Source of the DNA: Cranoglanis bouderius
Taxonomy: Eukaryota > Chordata > Actinopteri > Siluriformes > Cranoglanididae
Assembly: GCA_023630585.1 (NCBI GenBank)
Contig: CM042540.1
Span: 22,144,074 to 22,208,073, forward strand
DNA length: 64,000 nucleotides
Direction: 5' to 3'
The position numbers and the translations under genes were made by a program. The notes under the pieces were generated by a model. That model was not told where the DNA came from. It saw only the letters and a list, made by a program, of their open reading frames with translations, and did no database searches. Below are positions 23,936-35,600 of the stretch, one piece after another (position 1 is the first letter of the stretch; each line of letters begins with the position of its first letter).

Positions 23936-25343
23936 ACATATTATATTATTCTATACTGTTAACCTCTAGTATCTCTATGCCAGATTCAGTTCCTTAACAA
24001 TCTATATTCAGTGCACTAAATGACTGAGGGTGGAATTACCTAAATTGATTTGAAATTGAACAGGAAAGTGGAACTGGCCCTAAATCATAAACCCAGACAT
24101 AGAGTCTGGATAGCAAATGCTTCCATGCTAGCTCTAAAGATCCCATTCAAATACAGAATTTAAAAAGTCTTGTTGTGCTTATTTCATGCCAGTAGCTTGT
24201 ACCATTTTAAGTTTGTTCATCTCATGGACTTCTACAGTTCCTTAACCTCAGCTACATCATTCAAGTTCATAATTGGACTCAAACCAGATGCCATGTAGAG
24301 CTTTCTGTCTTGCTTTCTATCAGATTCAATTTAGTCTTTGGGTTTGTTACATTTCAGAAAGATCTGAAACATTTGCTGAACACGCTATCAGAATCTACTA
24401 TGAAGCTGGGACGTAGTGCTACTGCCAGTCAAAATGTGGTCCTTTAAGCGGCATTTCATTATAATGCTGTATGATTTTGTGGGAAAATGTTCATTTAATA
24501 ATGATGAAGAGCAACAAAAAAATGTACAATGAATATAGGTTAACTATTTTTTTTGGAATTAATTGAATTGGAGACCCAGCAGAGATAAGCTGCTCTCTGC
24601 ACATTGAATGGTCTGTATGGATGATACAGGTATATAAATAAAAACATATTTCTTTTGTGAATTTCATGCCCATTTGTATAGAAATTTGATAGAAATTTGC
24701 TTTTGCTTTACAACTAGGGAATGTAGGACTTTAGAGCTAGGTCAGGCTATTGGAGCCAACCAAAGAAACAAATGTAATGTGTAGTGTGAGCTTACATACA
24801 AATATAAATTTTCATAACTGTAATGTCCTTAAATAAGTGTGTATGCTTATGATGAATGATCACAGAGGTCAGTGTGTCGTGGGATAAGAGTCTCTGCTGT
24901 TATAAGGTGGGTGGTCTCTTTTAGCTCAGCGACCCCACACAAGTTCTGCTCGACAGCACACTAGCCCTTAACACCATTGGCTGTGCTAGACAGCTGAAAT
25001 AAATCTTTAAACCAAAAGCTACTGGCATTAAAGTCAGCCCCTTGTCTTTTGTACACTTTTGCTCTGCTTTGGGAGTCACAAGGGATTGAGTTGAGCTAAT
25101 CAAGACCCAAGTTCAAGTTAAGTGCATAATGCAAAGCTATGAGTCAGGGCAACAGACAAAATTGCGTCTGGTGCCCATGACCAAATCAGGATCGGGTTTT
25201 CCACTAAATTGAGTGGTGTGTTATGATAGCAGATGAGATTGCTTTTTTTTCTGGGTTTAAAAAAAAACACATTCATCCATCCTCTGTGAAGCTAGCACTA
25301 GCTGAGCAGGGGTACAAGGGAAAATAAACAAAGCAGAAAAAAG

Positions 25344-25344
<1 letters not shown>
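23936..25344. other. No gene recognised
   Basis: No recognisable gene, RNA or repeat. Confidence 0.4.

Positions 25345-25393
<49 letters not shown>
25345..25393. repeat. (GA)n microsatellite
   Basis: About 48 bp of GA dinucleotides. The minus-strand serine-leucine-rich frames across it are artefacts. Confidence 0.95.
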
Positions 25394-25395
<2 letters not shown>

Positions 25396-25744
25396 TGAAA
25401 AAAGCATGTTGAACGTTGAAAGATAAGCATGAAACTTTGATTGATTAAGAATAAGAATAAGATTGAAAAGGATGTGCAATGATTTCTTTCATAGCCCTTG
25501 ACATGTTCCTGTAGGACACGGACAGAAGCTTCTTTGACTTTTTTGCCCACTACTTTCACTACTAATTCCTGTCAATTACGTTCAGGAAACTTCAAACAAA
25601 TAGGCGTGGGAAGAAGAGAGTACTGAAAAATCATACTCAAAACGCAAAACACTGTCATTCTTAAAATTGGGTTGCACTCGCAAAAAGGTTAAGAACTGCT
25701 GACTTATTTAAAAATATTCAGAGTTATGATAGTTTGTAATTGTA

Positions 25745-26075
25745 AGTGCCGATATTTCAACAGGCTTTAGAAGCCAAAGCTGACATGACACAAGAATACT
25801 ATTGTAAGTGGACAGGAGTACCACAGGGCTGTGTTCTCTTGCCATTCCTGTACTCCCTTTACACAAATGACTGCACCACAACAGAGAGCTCGATCAAAAT
25901 CATCAAGTCCATGCATGACTCACCTGCAGTGGGTCTCATCTCCAATGATGAGACTACCTATAGAAGTGAAGTAGACCGTCTTACAGCATGGTGTGTCCAT
26001 GACAACCTTGAACTTAATGCTGCCAAGACAGCTGAACTGCTGGTCGACTTACAGTATGCAAATATCCCTCTTCCT
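25745..26075 (+). pseudogene. LINE reverse-transcriptase relic, 5' part
   Basis: WTGVPQGCVLLPFLYSLYTN DC is the reverse-transcriptase motif around the GVPQG box. It is followed by VGLISNDETTYRSEVDRLTA WCVHDNLELNAAKTAELLVD, the region after the catalytic YADD/FADD box in L2/Rex-like LINEs (each quoted in two blocks). The FADD box itself is lost: the sequence goes from IIKSMHDSPAV directly to GLISND. The element is 5'-truncated at about 25745 and interrupted at 26075 by an inserted element; it resumes at 27930. Confidence 0.8.
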
Positions 26076-27374
26076 ATAGTTGGGGTACTCGATCCCGGAC
26101 TCAGACTCGATGTCTATCTGAGTCCGAATGTCTATATGATTTTGTTAATATGATATGAGCAGAGCATAAGGACAGATACCACACTCTTCATGGCTCTGTA
26201 GCAGCTAGACTAAGCTACAATGATAGCTTAGTTGTGCCTCCCCTTGGCTAGCGACACAAATCTAGCCTAGTCTCGTGTTAGATAGCCAAAAAGTTTTATA
26301 TTTTATCGGTCTGGTAGTCCTGCAAACAGTGATAACACCCAAAGCAAGTTTTATGATGAATCCAACTTTTTGTCCAATTTTCAATTAGCCCTTACAAGCA
26401 AAAAATAAAAAATAAATGCATGCAAACAGTCTTAGAAATACATTTTATTTATTTATTTATTTTTATGGAGAAGAATCTGGGCTCAGATGATTAACAGTTC
26501 AGCTAACGCCCCTGGTCATGTGTAACATGAAAAGAAAGATAAAAAAAAATAAATATCATAAAATTAAGATAAAAAGAAATTAATGAATGTCTCCCTGCCT
26601 GACCAGAGAAAGTTGCCTCATCGAGTGAGTACCGAATTGAGTTCTCTTTAGCGGTTTATTCCATTGGACGGTCAAACAAATACACACACATCATGTCAGA
26701 ATGCAGGTCTGGCTGAGTATTCATGTAAACACAGTTTATTATGTCTTAAGTGAATGTAAACAGTTGGGAAAAAATCGGAGGCGTCAATACAGTATATTGG
26801 ATCTGTGCATTAGGTCTTAAAGTGACAGCAGTCTAATAAACCTGCTGCTGTCTGTGTCATTAATGTTAATCACATAACAAAGACAAAAAGAAAATTAATC
26901 ACTCACTCATTTGACTGAATAACTTAATTAACTTAAATTGAATAAGAATCACTGTATGTCATACAGTGAAGTCTGTTTTATTTTACATTTAATTGCTTTA
27001 TTCAATTTCCGTAGTATTTCTTACTTGAATACTACTGATAGACCTACCTGAGAAAACATATCGTTTAATGTTTAACGTGAAATAAGGTTGTAGTCGTATC
27101 GCCCAGCCCTAAACATTAACATTAGGTGATTCCAGTCTTAAATTTCATGTAAAATGTGAAATGTACTTCTTGATGTAGTAAATATCATAAACCCCGCTGA
27201 GAGGGATTTATTTATTTAGATTTTTTTTTTTTCATTTTAGGAATTAAAATGAAAAACATTACAAGAACCGCGCTGTGTTCAAAAATGAGTTTGTTGTTAT
27301 TCATAGACAGATTAAAATCAGTAATAAAGCATGAAGCTTATTGTTATGACATGCTGCTAAATGTAACTCTAATC

Positions 27375-27417
<43 letters not shown>

Positions 27418-27929
27418 TATATAACTGTGGGGGAGAGGCATCAAATCACTGAAATGTCAACTCGAACTGGAGGACACAATATAGTGTGATACAATAACAA
27501 AACCGGTTCATTTGTATTTTCATACACTTGTAATATAATAAAAGTTCTAGATATACCTCTATATCCCTTTTTTTCATTGAAATCATTTTTTGATAGGAAA
27601 TTAGTTGAGGTGTGGATGACATGAAATAAAAATATTAAATGGCAATGGCAAGATGTAATAGTGGTATTTTTTGTTACATTTATGTTGCCATTGGTTTGTG
27701 AAGGTTAAAATATTAATTTAACAGCTCAGTGTTGAGTTTACAATTGCAATTTCAAAATTTTTTTCAATTTAATTACTTTCTGGACTCGGCCGGACTTGAC
27801 TCAGACTCGGCCATTAAAGACTCAGACTTGAGTCCGACTCAGCCCCTTTTGGACTCAAACTCAGACTCGACTGGTTAAGGACTTGGTCTCGACTCGAACT
27901 CGACAAAGGTGGACTCGGATCCAACACTA
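26076..27929. mobile_element. hAT-like non-autonomous element, 1854 bp
   Basis: It interrupts the LINE relic and is flanked by identical CCTCTTCCT at 26067-26075 and 27930-27938. These 8-9 bp duplications fit the 8-bp duplications of hAT transposons. The left end begins (A)TAGTTGGGGTACTCGATCCC and the right end, read on the other strand, begins TAGTGTTGGATCCGAGTCC. Both subterminal regions carry repeated GACTC/GAGTC words, dense at 27780-27920. Inside there is no transposase frame, only AT-rich sequence and a (CT)n array at 27379-27413. The hAT assignment is an inference from the duplication length and end sequence. Confidence 0.75.
27379..27413. repeat. (CT)n microsatellite
   Basis: About 34 bp of CT dinucleotides within the hAT-like element. 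Confidence 0.95.
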
Positions 27930-28410
27930 CCTCTTCCTGACGACCACTGACAATCAATGGCTCAGCTGTGTCCAAGGTTAAGTCTTTTAGATTCTGCCTC
28001 TTCCATCTGCAAGACCAGATAGCAGTGAGTGGTCCGCTTAGCTGAGATCATAGTCTGTGAAGTCACCAAAATCAAGGACCTATACACCATCAGGGCAGAT
28101 TTCAAGGCAATGAAAATTGCTGTCTCCCCTAAATATCCAGGCAACCACGTCTTTGTCAAGCTGCCATTGCAGAGGTGCTACAGGTCCTACAGGTTACCAC
28201 CCGAACCACACGCCACTGGCTCAGCTTCTTTCCAGACGCTATCTAATTACTCAACCACCCCAGTCCATAGCAACTCCCACCCAACTACTTCAAAACTTTG
28301 CACATTGTAGTTTGCACATCGTTGTGCTATTGCAATATCTATTGGCTATTGTCTGACATCTTATCTACTGTATAATTTGTGATTACTGCACTGTATGATT
28401 CTGCTGCACC
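27930..28410 (+). pseudogene. LINE relic, 3' part
   Basis: Continues the interrupted LINE: CTCTTCCTGACGACCACTGA followed by CAATCAATGGCTCAGCTGTG corresponds to the LTI.GSAV segment after reverse transcriptase. The end of the polyprotein is seen as LQRCYRSYRLPPEPHATGSA in the frame at 28029-28310. The 3' untranslated region includes GTAGTTTGCACATCGTTGTG. Stops and frame changes make it inactive. Confidence 0.7.
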
Positions 28411-28419
28411 ATTTGTTTG

Positions 28420-28520
28420 TTGCATTTAAGTCATTTGGCAGATGCTTCTATCTAAAGCAATTTAAAATTGAGCTGAGCAGATAAGAGTCAATGACCCAGT
28501 AATGGAAGCTTGGCAGAACC
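28420..28520. repeat. Dispersed fish repeat (TTTGGCAGATGCTT type)
   Basis: AAGTCATTTGGCAGATGCTT is followed by CTATCTAAAGCAATTTAAAA. The same core appears at 55150-55190 and 63820-63850. I recall it as a very common teleost dispersed repeat whose origin I do not know. Confidence 0.5.
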
Positions 28521-28719
28521 AGGATACACAGTGGCACCAAACCAAAACCAATTCATGTGAGCACAACTCACAGGTAATAAATTGTGTCTGATTCTGTTAT
28601 CTGAAAATATTTCCTTTCTTCCCCCTGCATATACAGTAACTGCCATGAACTGATTTTACCTCAATCAAAAGTGGTTCTCATGATTATATTTCACTTTTGA
28701 ACTGAATCAAACCAATGAT

Positions 28720-29165
28720 GTTCCAAATCTCTGTGACTTTGACCGTGGCATAGATGTTGGTACCAGAAGTGCCAGTTTGAATATTTCATGAAATGCTGAT
28801 ATCTCCTGGGATTTTCCACACACAACAGTCTCTAGAATTTACACAGAATGGTGTGAAAAATAAAAAAACATCACATGAGGATGTCAGAGGGTCTGCAGGC
28901 TGAAACACCTTGTTGATGAGAGAGATCAGAGGAGAATGACCAGACTAGTTTGAGCTGACAGAAAGTCTTTAATAACTCAAATAAGCACTCTTTACAATCA
29001 TGGTGAGCTGAAAAACATATAAGAATGCACAACACATGAAACCTTGAGGTGGATGGGCTACAACAGCAGAAGACAAAGAAAAAGTAATCTGAGGCTTTCA
29101 TGGGCACAGGCTCGCCCAAACTGGACATCTGAAGATTGAGGAAAAAAAACAGGTGATTTTTTTTT
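28720..29165 (+). pseudogene. Degraded Tc1-like transposase relic (family R, copy 2)
   Basis: CTGACAGAAAGTCTTTAATA, CATGGTGAGCTGAAAAACAT, GGATGGGCTACAACAGCAGA and CCCAAACTGGACATCTGAAG spell out the DNA-binding half of a Tc1-like transposase (conceptually RGWATTAEDKEK-like, with QAHPNWTSED before the first catalytic aspartate). The catalytic part is missing. This is the clearest of three copies of one family in the window. Confidence 0.7.
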
Positions 29166-29175
29166 TTTTTTTTTT
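29159..29175. repeat. Poly(T) run
   Basis: Seventeen T residues at the end of the Tc1 relic. Confidence 0.9.
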
Positions 29176-29517
29176 CTAATTTCAACTGCCCAGTTATTAC
29201 ACTGGCTGGTTAGATTGTGCAGTTAATGCCTAATAAGTGGATGGTGAGTGTAAATCCCAAAATCATTGTGTTGATGTTTACTTGTTCACTGATAAAAGCT
29301 TATTTAAGTTCAGCAAGACAAATTTAAACTAAGCACAAATACAATGTTCCATAAATTTAATTTATACAGCATTCAGTTTACTTGTGATTCTCTTGGACTT
29401 TTTTAATTTGACCAAAAAAAAGCCAAGGTCTGAAAGCCAAGTTAAAAAGGAAGAGTTTTCATCCATGAGATTTTGTTTTCACAAACGCTGTATGGATTGA
29501 CACTCAGAAGGAAAAGA

Positions 29518-29561
<44 letters not shown>

Positions 29562-30249
29562 GCTTAAGCTTCTTGTCAGAGAGCAGTCAGTGTGAAATAC
29601 TAATATGAGCATTAGTAAAACTTGGCTGCCTCTTAAGCCTAAGCTTTGGGTATTAACTGTTCCATTGGTTGTTTACCTACTGCTCTCCTCTTGTTCAAAT
29701 GCCAGGACAGACTGTACAAGGTTTATTTAATGTTTCCCAATGGCACCAGAACACTGCAGAATTGTGTGTATTTGTTTGGGTGTGTGTGTTTTTAAATCTC
29801 AGACTGCTCTCAGAGCACTGCTACAATAAGATCACAAAAAAACTCAAGAGACAATTGTACATACACTAGGTGCAAATTGTAAAATGTAAACAAAACATGC
29901 TAACAGACAGAAAACCTCAAGCTCCCTTTGAAGAATGGTTCTGTTTATGCAACCCAGTTTTCTGCACAAGCCCATATCATATGATGTATCGTGATGTTGG
30001 AAGCAGAACCCATTAACTTTCTTTAATCACTGGTCCATCATTAGAGGATCTTCATAGAATAATCTGCCATGGAGAACATGTTAATATGTATCTTAAAAGA
30101 TCGCTGTAATCGATAGTCTAAGCCTGGCTTTAACAGACGTAGGCAAATGGTGAGCCAGTACAGATTTGAAAGGAAATGAGGAAATATGAAAGTAGTCCAT
30201 ATGTTACTACACCAAGTAAAGCTTCATGGCCGAAATATATGTGTATATA
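29176..30249. other. No gene; one (GA)n array
   Basis: A (GA)n microsatellite lies at 29519-29559. Nothing else is recognised. Confidence 0.45.
29519..29559. repeat. (GA)n microsatellite
   Basis: About 40 bp of GA dinucleotides. Confidence 0.95.
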
Positions 30250-30251
30250 TA

Positions 30252-31022
30252 CAGTACTAAGCAAAAGTTTTAGGCACCCTATTTTTTAGTACAAATTTTG
30301 TTATAGATTTTTTATTTTATGACTTTTTTATTTTATTAGTTTGACGCAGATTAACTAACAACAGCCCAACACCCAGGTAATCCCCAGGTAACCCAACACC
30401 ATACCTACCATTAAGGATGGTGGTGGCAACATCAAGCTCTGGGGTTGCTGGAGGAACTGGAAAGCTTGTTGCCACAAAGAACAACACTGAAGGAGTCGAA
30501 TACAAGCAAATTCTTGAAGAAAACCTGATCTAGTCAGCCAGAAATCTGTGTCTAAGGTGAAAATTTAAATCCCAACAGGACAATGACCCAAAACTATACA
30601 CTGGGCAAAAACTACAATGTAATAGCTTGGAAAGGTTTGTGTTTTCAAATGGCTGAGTTGAAGCCCAGACTTAAATCCAATTGAAAATCTGTGGCATGAC
30701 CTGAAAATTGCTGGCCATCAACATTCTTCATCTTATTTGGGAGAAGTTGGACAAAATGTGTGTTGAGGAATTGGAGAAAGTGCCAAAAATCAAAATGTGG
30801 AAAGCTCATAGAGACATATATCTGAGACAACTAAAATCTGTGATTGCTACAAAAGGGCCATGCACTAAGTATTGATTGCCAGGATGAATACTTATCAATT
30901 AAGTAGTGTTTAGATAAAAAATAAAAATAAAAGATAATAATTCTAAGAACATCTTAATAATGTTGCAGTACAGAAAAAAAGAGAAATCATCACTGGGGGG
31001 TGAATAGTTTCTGGAGGCACTG
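30252..31022 (+). mobile_element. Chimeric Tc1-like element, TA-flanked
   Basis: The left end (CAGTACTAAGCAAAAGTTTT then AGGCACC) is the terminus of the family also seen at 31983 and 37450. The right end, read in reverse, is CAGTGCCTCCAGAAACTATT, which belongs to a different Tc1 family. TA flanks both ends (30250-30251, 31023-31024). The change of family lies between about 30345 and 30410. The right part carries the second half of a transposase. Confidence 0.75.
30410..30872 (+). pseudogene. Tc1-like transposase, C-terminal half
   Basis: Starts with GATGGTGGTGGCAACATCAA (D-G-G-G-N-I-K) and LWGC, the Tc1 core. The frame breaks several times, then gives SPDLNPIENLWHDLKIAGHQ around the third catalytic position. 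The N-terminal half and the first catalytic aspartate are absent. It is inactive. Confidence 0.75.
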
Positions 31023-31024
31023 TA

Positions 31025-31655
31025 CTTGTTAACAAAGTACTTGTTACAAAGCTTGAAGGTCTCATTTTTCTCATCCAGCCAATGCTATATATCAATCAGT
31101 TATGCTCACTTTATCTCATTTAATAAGGTCACTATGTAAAAAAGCTATCATTTAAAACACAACTTAAGACATAAGACATGTCTAGCAGTAGTAAATCAAG
31201 GCAACAAGATTAAAATTATAAGATTATACCACAAGTCCAGTGACCATGACTTTCTCTTTACTACTAAATGTCCTGAAAACCTTCATGGTCACGATAAGGT
31301 ATCTTTTTTTCCGGTTGTGAAAGTGAACTTCTCAAGGAAATTGTGTCTTCCAGAGTTGTCTTTGGAATTCAGAGAATTGTTACCTGATAACAACTCAAAA
31401 TAACCTTCCTAAATCTTGTCTATTATCAGGAAGTCTGAGGATCCCTAATGACTAACTTTTACATCCTGTTCCTGGCTGAAGCTTCCTTCATAATTTGCAA
31501 GTGGTGGTTTTCATTGTGTTTCTTTCCTTTTTTTTTCATTTCATGATCAAGTGTAGTTAGTTCCAAATAACATTCTGGCACACATCTTTCAAAAGTTCTT
31601 TTGGGATATTATGGTCACATGCAATGCAAAATGCTTATGAAATGAAAATCTTCCA

Positions 31656-31702
<47 letters not shown>

Positions 31703-31982
31703 TTTTTAACTTATAGAGTGTAACCATAATGATGAAAGGATAAAACCTATACCAAGTGGCATACAACTGTCATACACAACAATCTGTCCTTCCACATTAG
31801 TTAAGTGAATTTGTTTCATAGTTGTGTACATGACTTGTTAAATGTTGTGATTTTTAAAGAAATATTTTAGATTAATAGGTTCAAGAGAAAACAATCTAAT
31901 GAACATCACTCATCAAGCTGCACAAGTGACTACAAAAAATTGCATCTCCCAATACATTTTAAATATTAAAACTGAAAATGTA
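31025..31982. other. No gene; one (TTA)n array
   Basis: A (TTA)n repeat occupies 31659-31700. The rest shows no gene or repeat I recognise. Confidence 0.45.
31659..31700. repeat. (TTA)n trinucleotide repeat
   Basis: About 14 TTA units. Confidence 0.93.
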
Positions 31983-32528
31983 CAGTACTGAGCAAAAGTT
32001 TTAGGCACCCTGTTTTTTTTAGTACAAACTTTGTTATGAATTTTTTATTTTATGACTTCTACATTATCAAGTCAGTACAAAAAACATTTTAGATTCCCAA
32101 ACATTAGATTTCTAGCACAAAATTAAATGTTACAGAAAAATGTTTGTATGTCATTAAAGAAAGCAGCATATTACATAAGAGACATTTTTCAGACAAAAAA
32201 CACAATGAAGGCTGCTGGGATTTGCTACAAAAATAAGAAGCAAGTGCGACAGTTAAAGTCTCTAGAAGAACTGTGGCTGGTTTTGCAAGATGCTCAATAA
32301 AACTTACCAGCTAATTTCCTTATAAAACTGCACAAATTGTACCGGAGACTACTATTTTTATTTTTATTTTTTTTGTCAAACCAAATATTGACATTGTTTC
32401 ATTTACTACTGTTTACTGCTCTTTATGGCATTTTTGTTAAATGTAGAAACATTTAATTTCATTATTTTGAAGGCATCTTTGCTCTACAGCATTTCTTTGC
32501 ATGTGCCTAAAGCTTTTGCACAGTACTG
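31983..32528 (+). mobile_element. Tc1 deletion derivative (MITE-like), copy 1
   Basis: A 546-bp element with ends CAGTACTGAGCAAAAGTTTT and (reverse) CAGTACTGTGCAAAAGCTTT, flanked by TA at 31981-31982 and 32529-32530. It keeps a short piece of transposase C-terminus (SLEELWLVLQDAQ at about 32255-32300), similar to the STEELWLVIQDVW of the element at 3.8-5.1 kb, so it is a deletion derivative of a related Tc1 element. A second copy in reverse orientation lies at 37450-37986. Confidence 0.88.
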
Positions 32529-32540
32529 TATATCTACAAC
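32528..32540 (+). repeat. LINE target-site duplication, left copy
   Basis: GTATATCTACAAC, 13 bp, identical to 35803-35815. It overlaps the last base of the Tc1 derivative and its TA, so the LINE arrived after that element. Confidence 0.7.
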
Positions 32541-32679
32541 TCCCAAAAGGACCACCACCTTGTCGGGGTTTGGGGGCTTGCGTGCCTCAGTGACCCGGAT
32601 AGCTATGCTGGCTGGAGCTTCGTGCTCCGGGTAGGGTCTCCCATGCCAGACAGGTTGAAGGAGAGAGGCCAGACGAAGC

Positions 32680-35600
32680 GTGGTCCCTGGTCCTCCAGGT
32701 TGGGGGTTGGGCTATGGGTCAACAACCCATTCCTGTAAAAAAGCTACTGTTACAGAAACCATAGCAACACAACCAGAAAGCAACCTGACTGGGAGCGATT
32801 CCTCTTCAGAAGAGCTTATGACGCGAGCTGGTGAAATCCTTCAGGAAACCAGTGCGCCGACAAATCTTCTCTCAGCCAAGACCAAAATCAAGATCGGAAC
32901 ATGGAACGTCCGCACATTGTATGAGAGCGGGAAGATAGCCCAAGTTGTGAAGGAAATGAAGCACTATAACATCAAGGTACTGGGACTGTGCGAGACGAGA
33001 TGGACTGGAAACGGTCAGAAAAGACTGGCAAGCGGAGAAACCATCATCTACTCCGGCCCGGAAGATCACATGCATGGAATTGGACTGCTCATGTCACCAG
33101 CAGCAACCAGGGCACTGTTAGACTGGGAACCAGTTACACCAAGGATTCTAACTGCAAGATTCAAATCCAAAGGAAGAAACATCACCATCATCCACTGCTA
33201 CGCGCCAACCAACGCTGCAGAGGAGGAAGAGAAAGAAGAATTCTACAGCGCTTTACAAGCAGCCATTGACAAGACCCACAGAAGAGACCTGAAGATCCTC
33301 ATGGGAGACCTGAATGCCAAGGTAGGAAGTGACAACTCCAACAAGGAACTCATCATGGGCAAGCACGGAGTGGGAGACATTAATGAGAACGGGGAACTCT
33401 TCACAGACTTCTGCGCTTTCAACGACCTTGTCATTGGAGGCACTATCTTCCCACACAAGGACATCCACAAGAAGACATGGACCTCTCCTGACGGTAAAAC
33501 AGAAAACCAAATCGACCACTTTACCATTGGCCGGAAATGGAGAAGAAGTCTGCTAGATGTCAGAGTAAAGAGAGGGGCAGATGCTGCGTCAGACCACCAC
33601 CTAGTCCTGGCAATGCTGAAGCTGAAACTGAGGGCACACAGGGACCAGGCACAGAGGCCGGCCTTCAAGTACAATGTCCAACACCTGAAAGATGCCCGGA
33701 AAGCGACAGAGTACCAGTGCAGCCTGAAAAACCGCTTTGAGGCGTTAGCCAACCTGATGGAGGAGACGGTGGAGGACCACTGGCAGAGTCTAAAGAAAGC
33801 TTGGACGGACACCTGCCTAGAAGTCATGGGGAAGAGAGAAAAACAACACAAGGAGTGGCTCACAGTCAACACATTGAACCTTGTAAATGAAAGGAAAGAA
33901 TTGAAACAAAAGATCAACCACTGCCAAGACCGCCACGAAAAAACAAAGCTACAAACTCAATACCAGGATACCAACAAGAAAGTCAAAAAGAGCGCCAGAA
34001 CAGACAAAAGGAAATTCATCCATGATCTTACAGTGGATGCAGAAGCAGCAGCAGAGCAGAGAAACATGAAGACACTGTATGAAATTACCCGGACTCTTGC
34101 AGGCAAGAACAACCAACCAACATGTTCTGTCAAGAACAGGGAAGGACAAACCATCACAAACGAAAGTCAAGAAAGAGCAAGATGGGCTGAACACTTCGAA
34201 GAAATCCTAAACAGACCTCCACCAGAACAACTGCCATCTATCCCACCAGCAGACAGCCTACTAGATACAAACACTGATGTACCCACCAGAGCCGAGATCA
34301 CCAAGGCAGTCAAAGAGATAAAGGCCGGCAAAGTTGCTGGCCCTGATGGTATACCACCAGAGGCCTTGAAGGCTAGTATTAAAACAACAACTGACATGCT
34401 CTTCCCCCTGCTTCAGAAAGTCTGGGAGCAAGAACAGGTTCCAGATGAGTGGAGGAAAGGACACCTAGTAAAACTCCCCAAGAAAGGTGACCTATCCAGC
34501 TGCAGCAATTGGAGAGGCATCATGCTCTTGTCTGTCCCCAGCAAGATACTGACACGCATCATGTTGCACAGACTGAAAGAGGCGCTGGACAAAAGACTGA
34601 GAGACGAGCAGGCGGGCTTTAGGCAGGACAAGTCATGCATTGACCACATTGCCACTCTACGCATCATCATCGAGCAGTCCCTGGAATGGCAGTCTCCACT
34701 CTACGCAGTCTTTGTGGACTTCGAGAAGGCCTTTGACAGTGTGGACAGAGAGGTCGTCTGGAAGCTTATGACACACTACGGGATACCACCCAAATTCATC
34801 ACTATCTTCCAACAACTATACAGCAACTCCTCATGTCAAGTGGTACATAAGGGAAAATTGACTGAGCCTTTTGAGGTACGCACCGGAGTGCGACAGGGCT
34901 GCATGTTGTCACCTACCATCTTCCTGTTGGTAGTGGACTGGATCATGAAGAAGTCTACAGAAAATGCCAACACAGGAATTCGCTGGACATTCAACAAACT
35001 GCTGGAAGACCTCGATTTTGCGGACGACATCAGCCTTCTGTCACACAGGCAGCAGGATGCACAGCAGAAACTCAACAAGCTCTCAGAGGAAGCAGCAAAA
35101 ACGGGACTGAAAATAAATGTTAAGAAAACCGAAGCCATGAGGATCAACAACAAGAAGGAAGACCCGATCCAACTACAAGGTGCCAACATCAACGACGTGG
35201 AAAAGTTTGTATACCTAGGAAGCGTCGTCAGCAAGGACGGGGGAGCGGACGAGGACATCAAGAGCCGCATCAACAAAGCCAGGCATGCCTTTAACACATT
35301 ACGTCCTGTCTGGAGCTCTACAGCTTTTGCACAGCAGACCAAAGTCCGAATCTTTAACACCAACGTCAAAGCAGTCCTTCTGTATGGCTCGGAAACATGG
35401 AGACTTACCAAGACAGCAGTAAACAAGCTCCAGACCTTTGTCAACAGATGTCTCAGGAACATCTTGCGCATCAGGTGGCCTGAAAAGATATCCAATGTCA
35501 GACTGTGGGAAAGAACAAAGCAGACCCCCATCGACCAAGAAATCCGGAAAAGGAAATGGGGTTGGATAGGCCACACCCTCCGGAAAGACCCAGAAAACAT

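Noticed and set aside
32541..32680. HDV-like self-cleaving ribozyme in the LINE leader
   Set aside because: Some LINE leaders carry one, and the leader is GC-rich with short complementary stretches, but I could not draw the double pseudoknot or place the catalytic cytosine. A structure search (for example with an HDV-ribozyme descriptor) over 32520-32700 would decide it.
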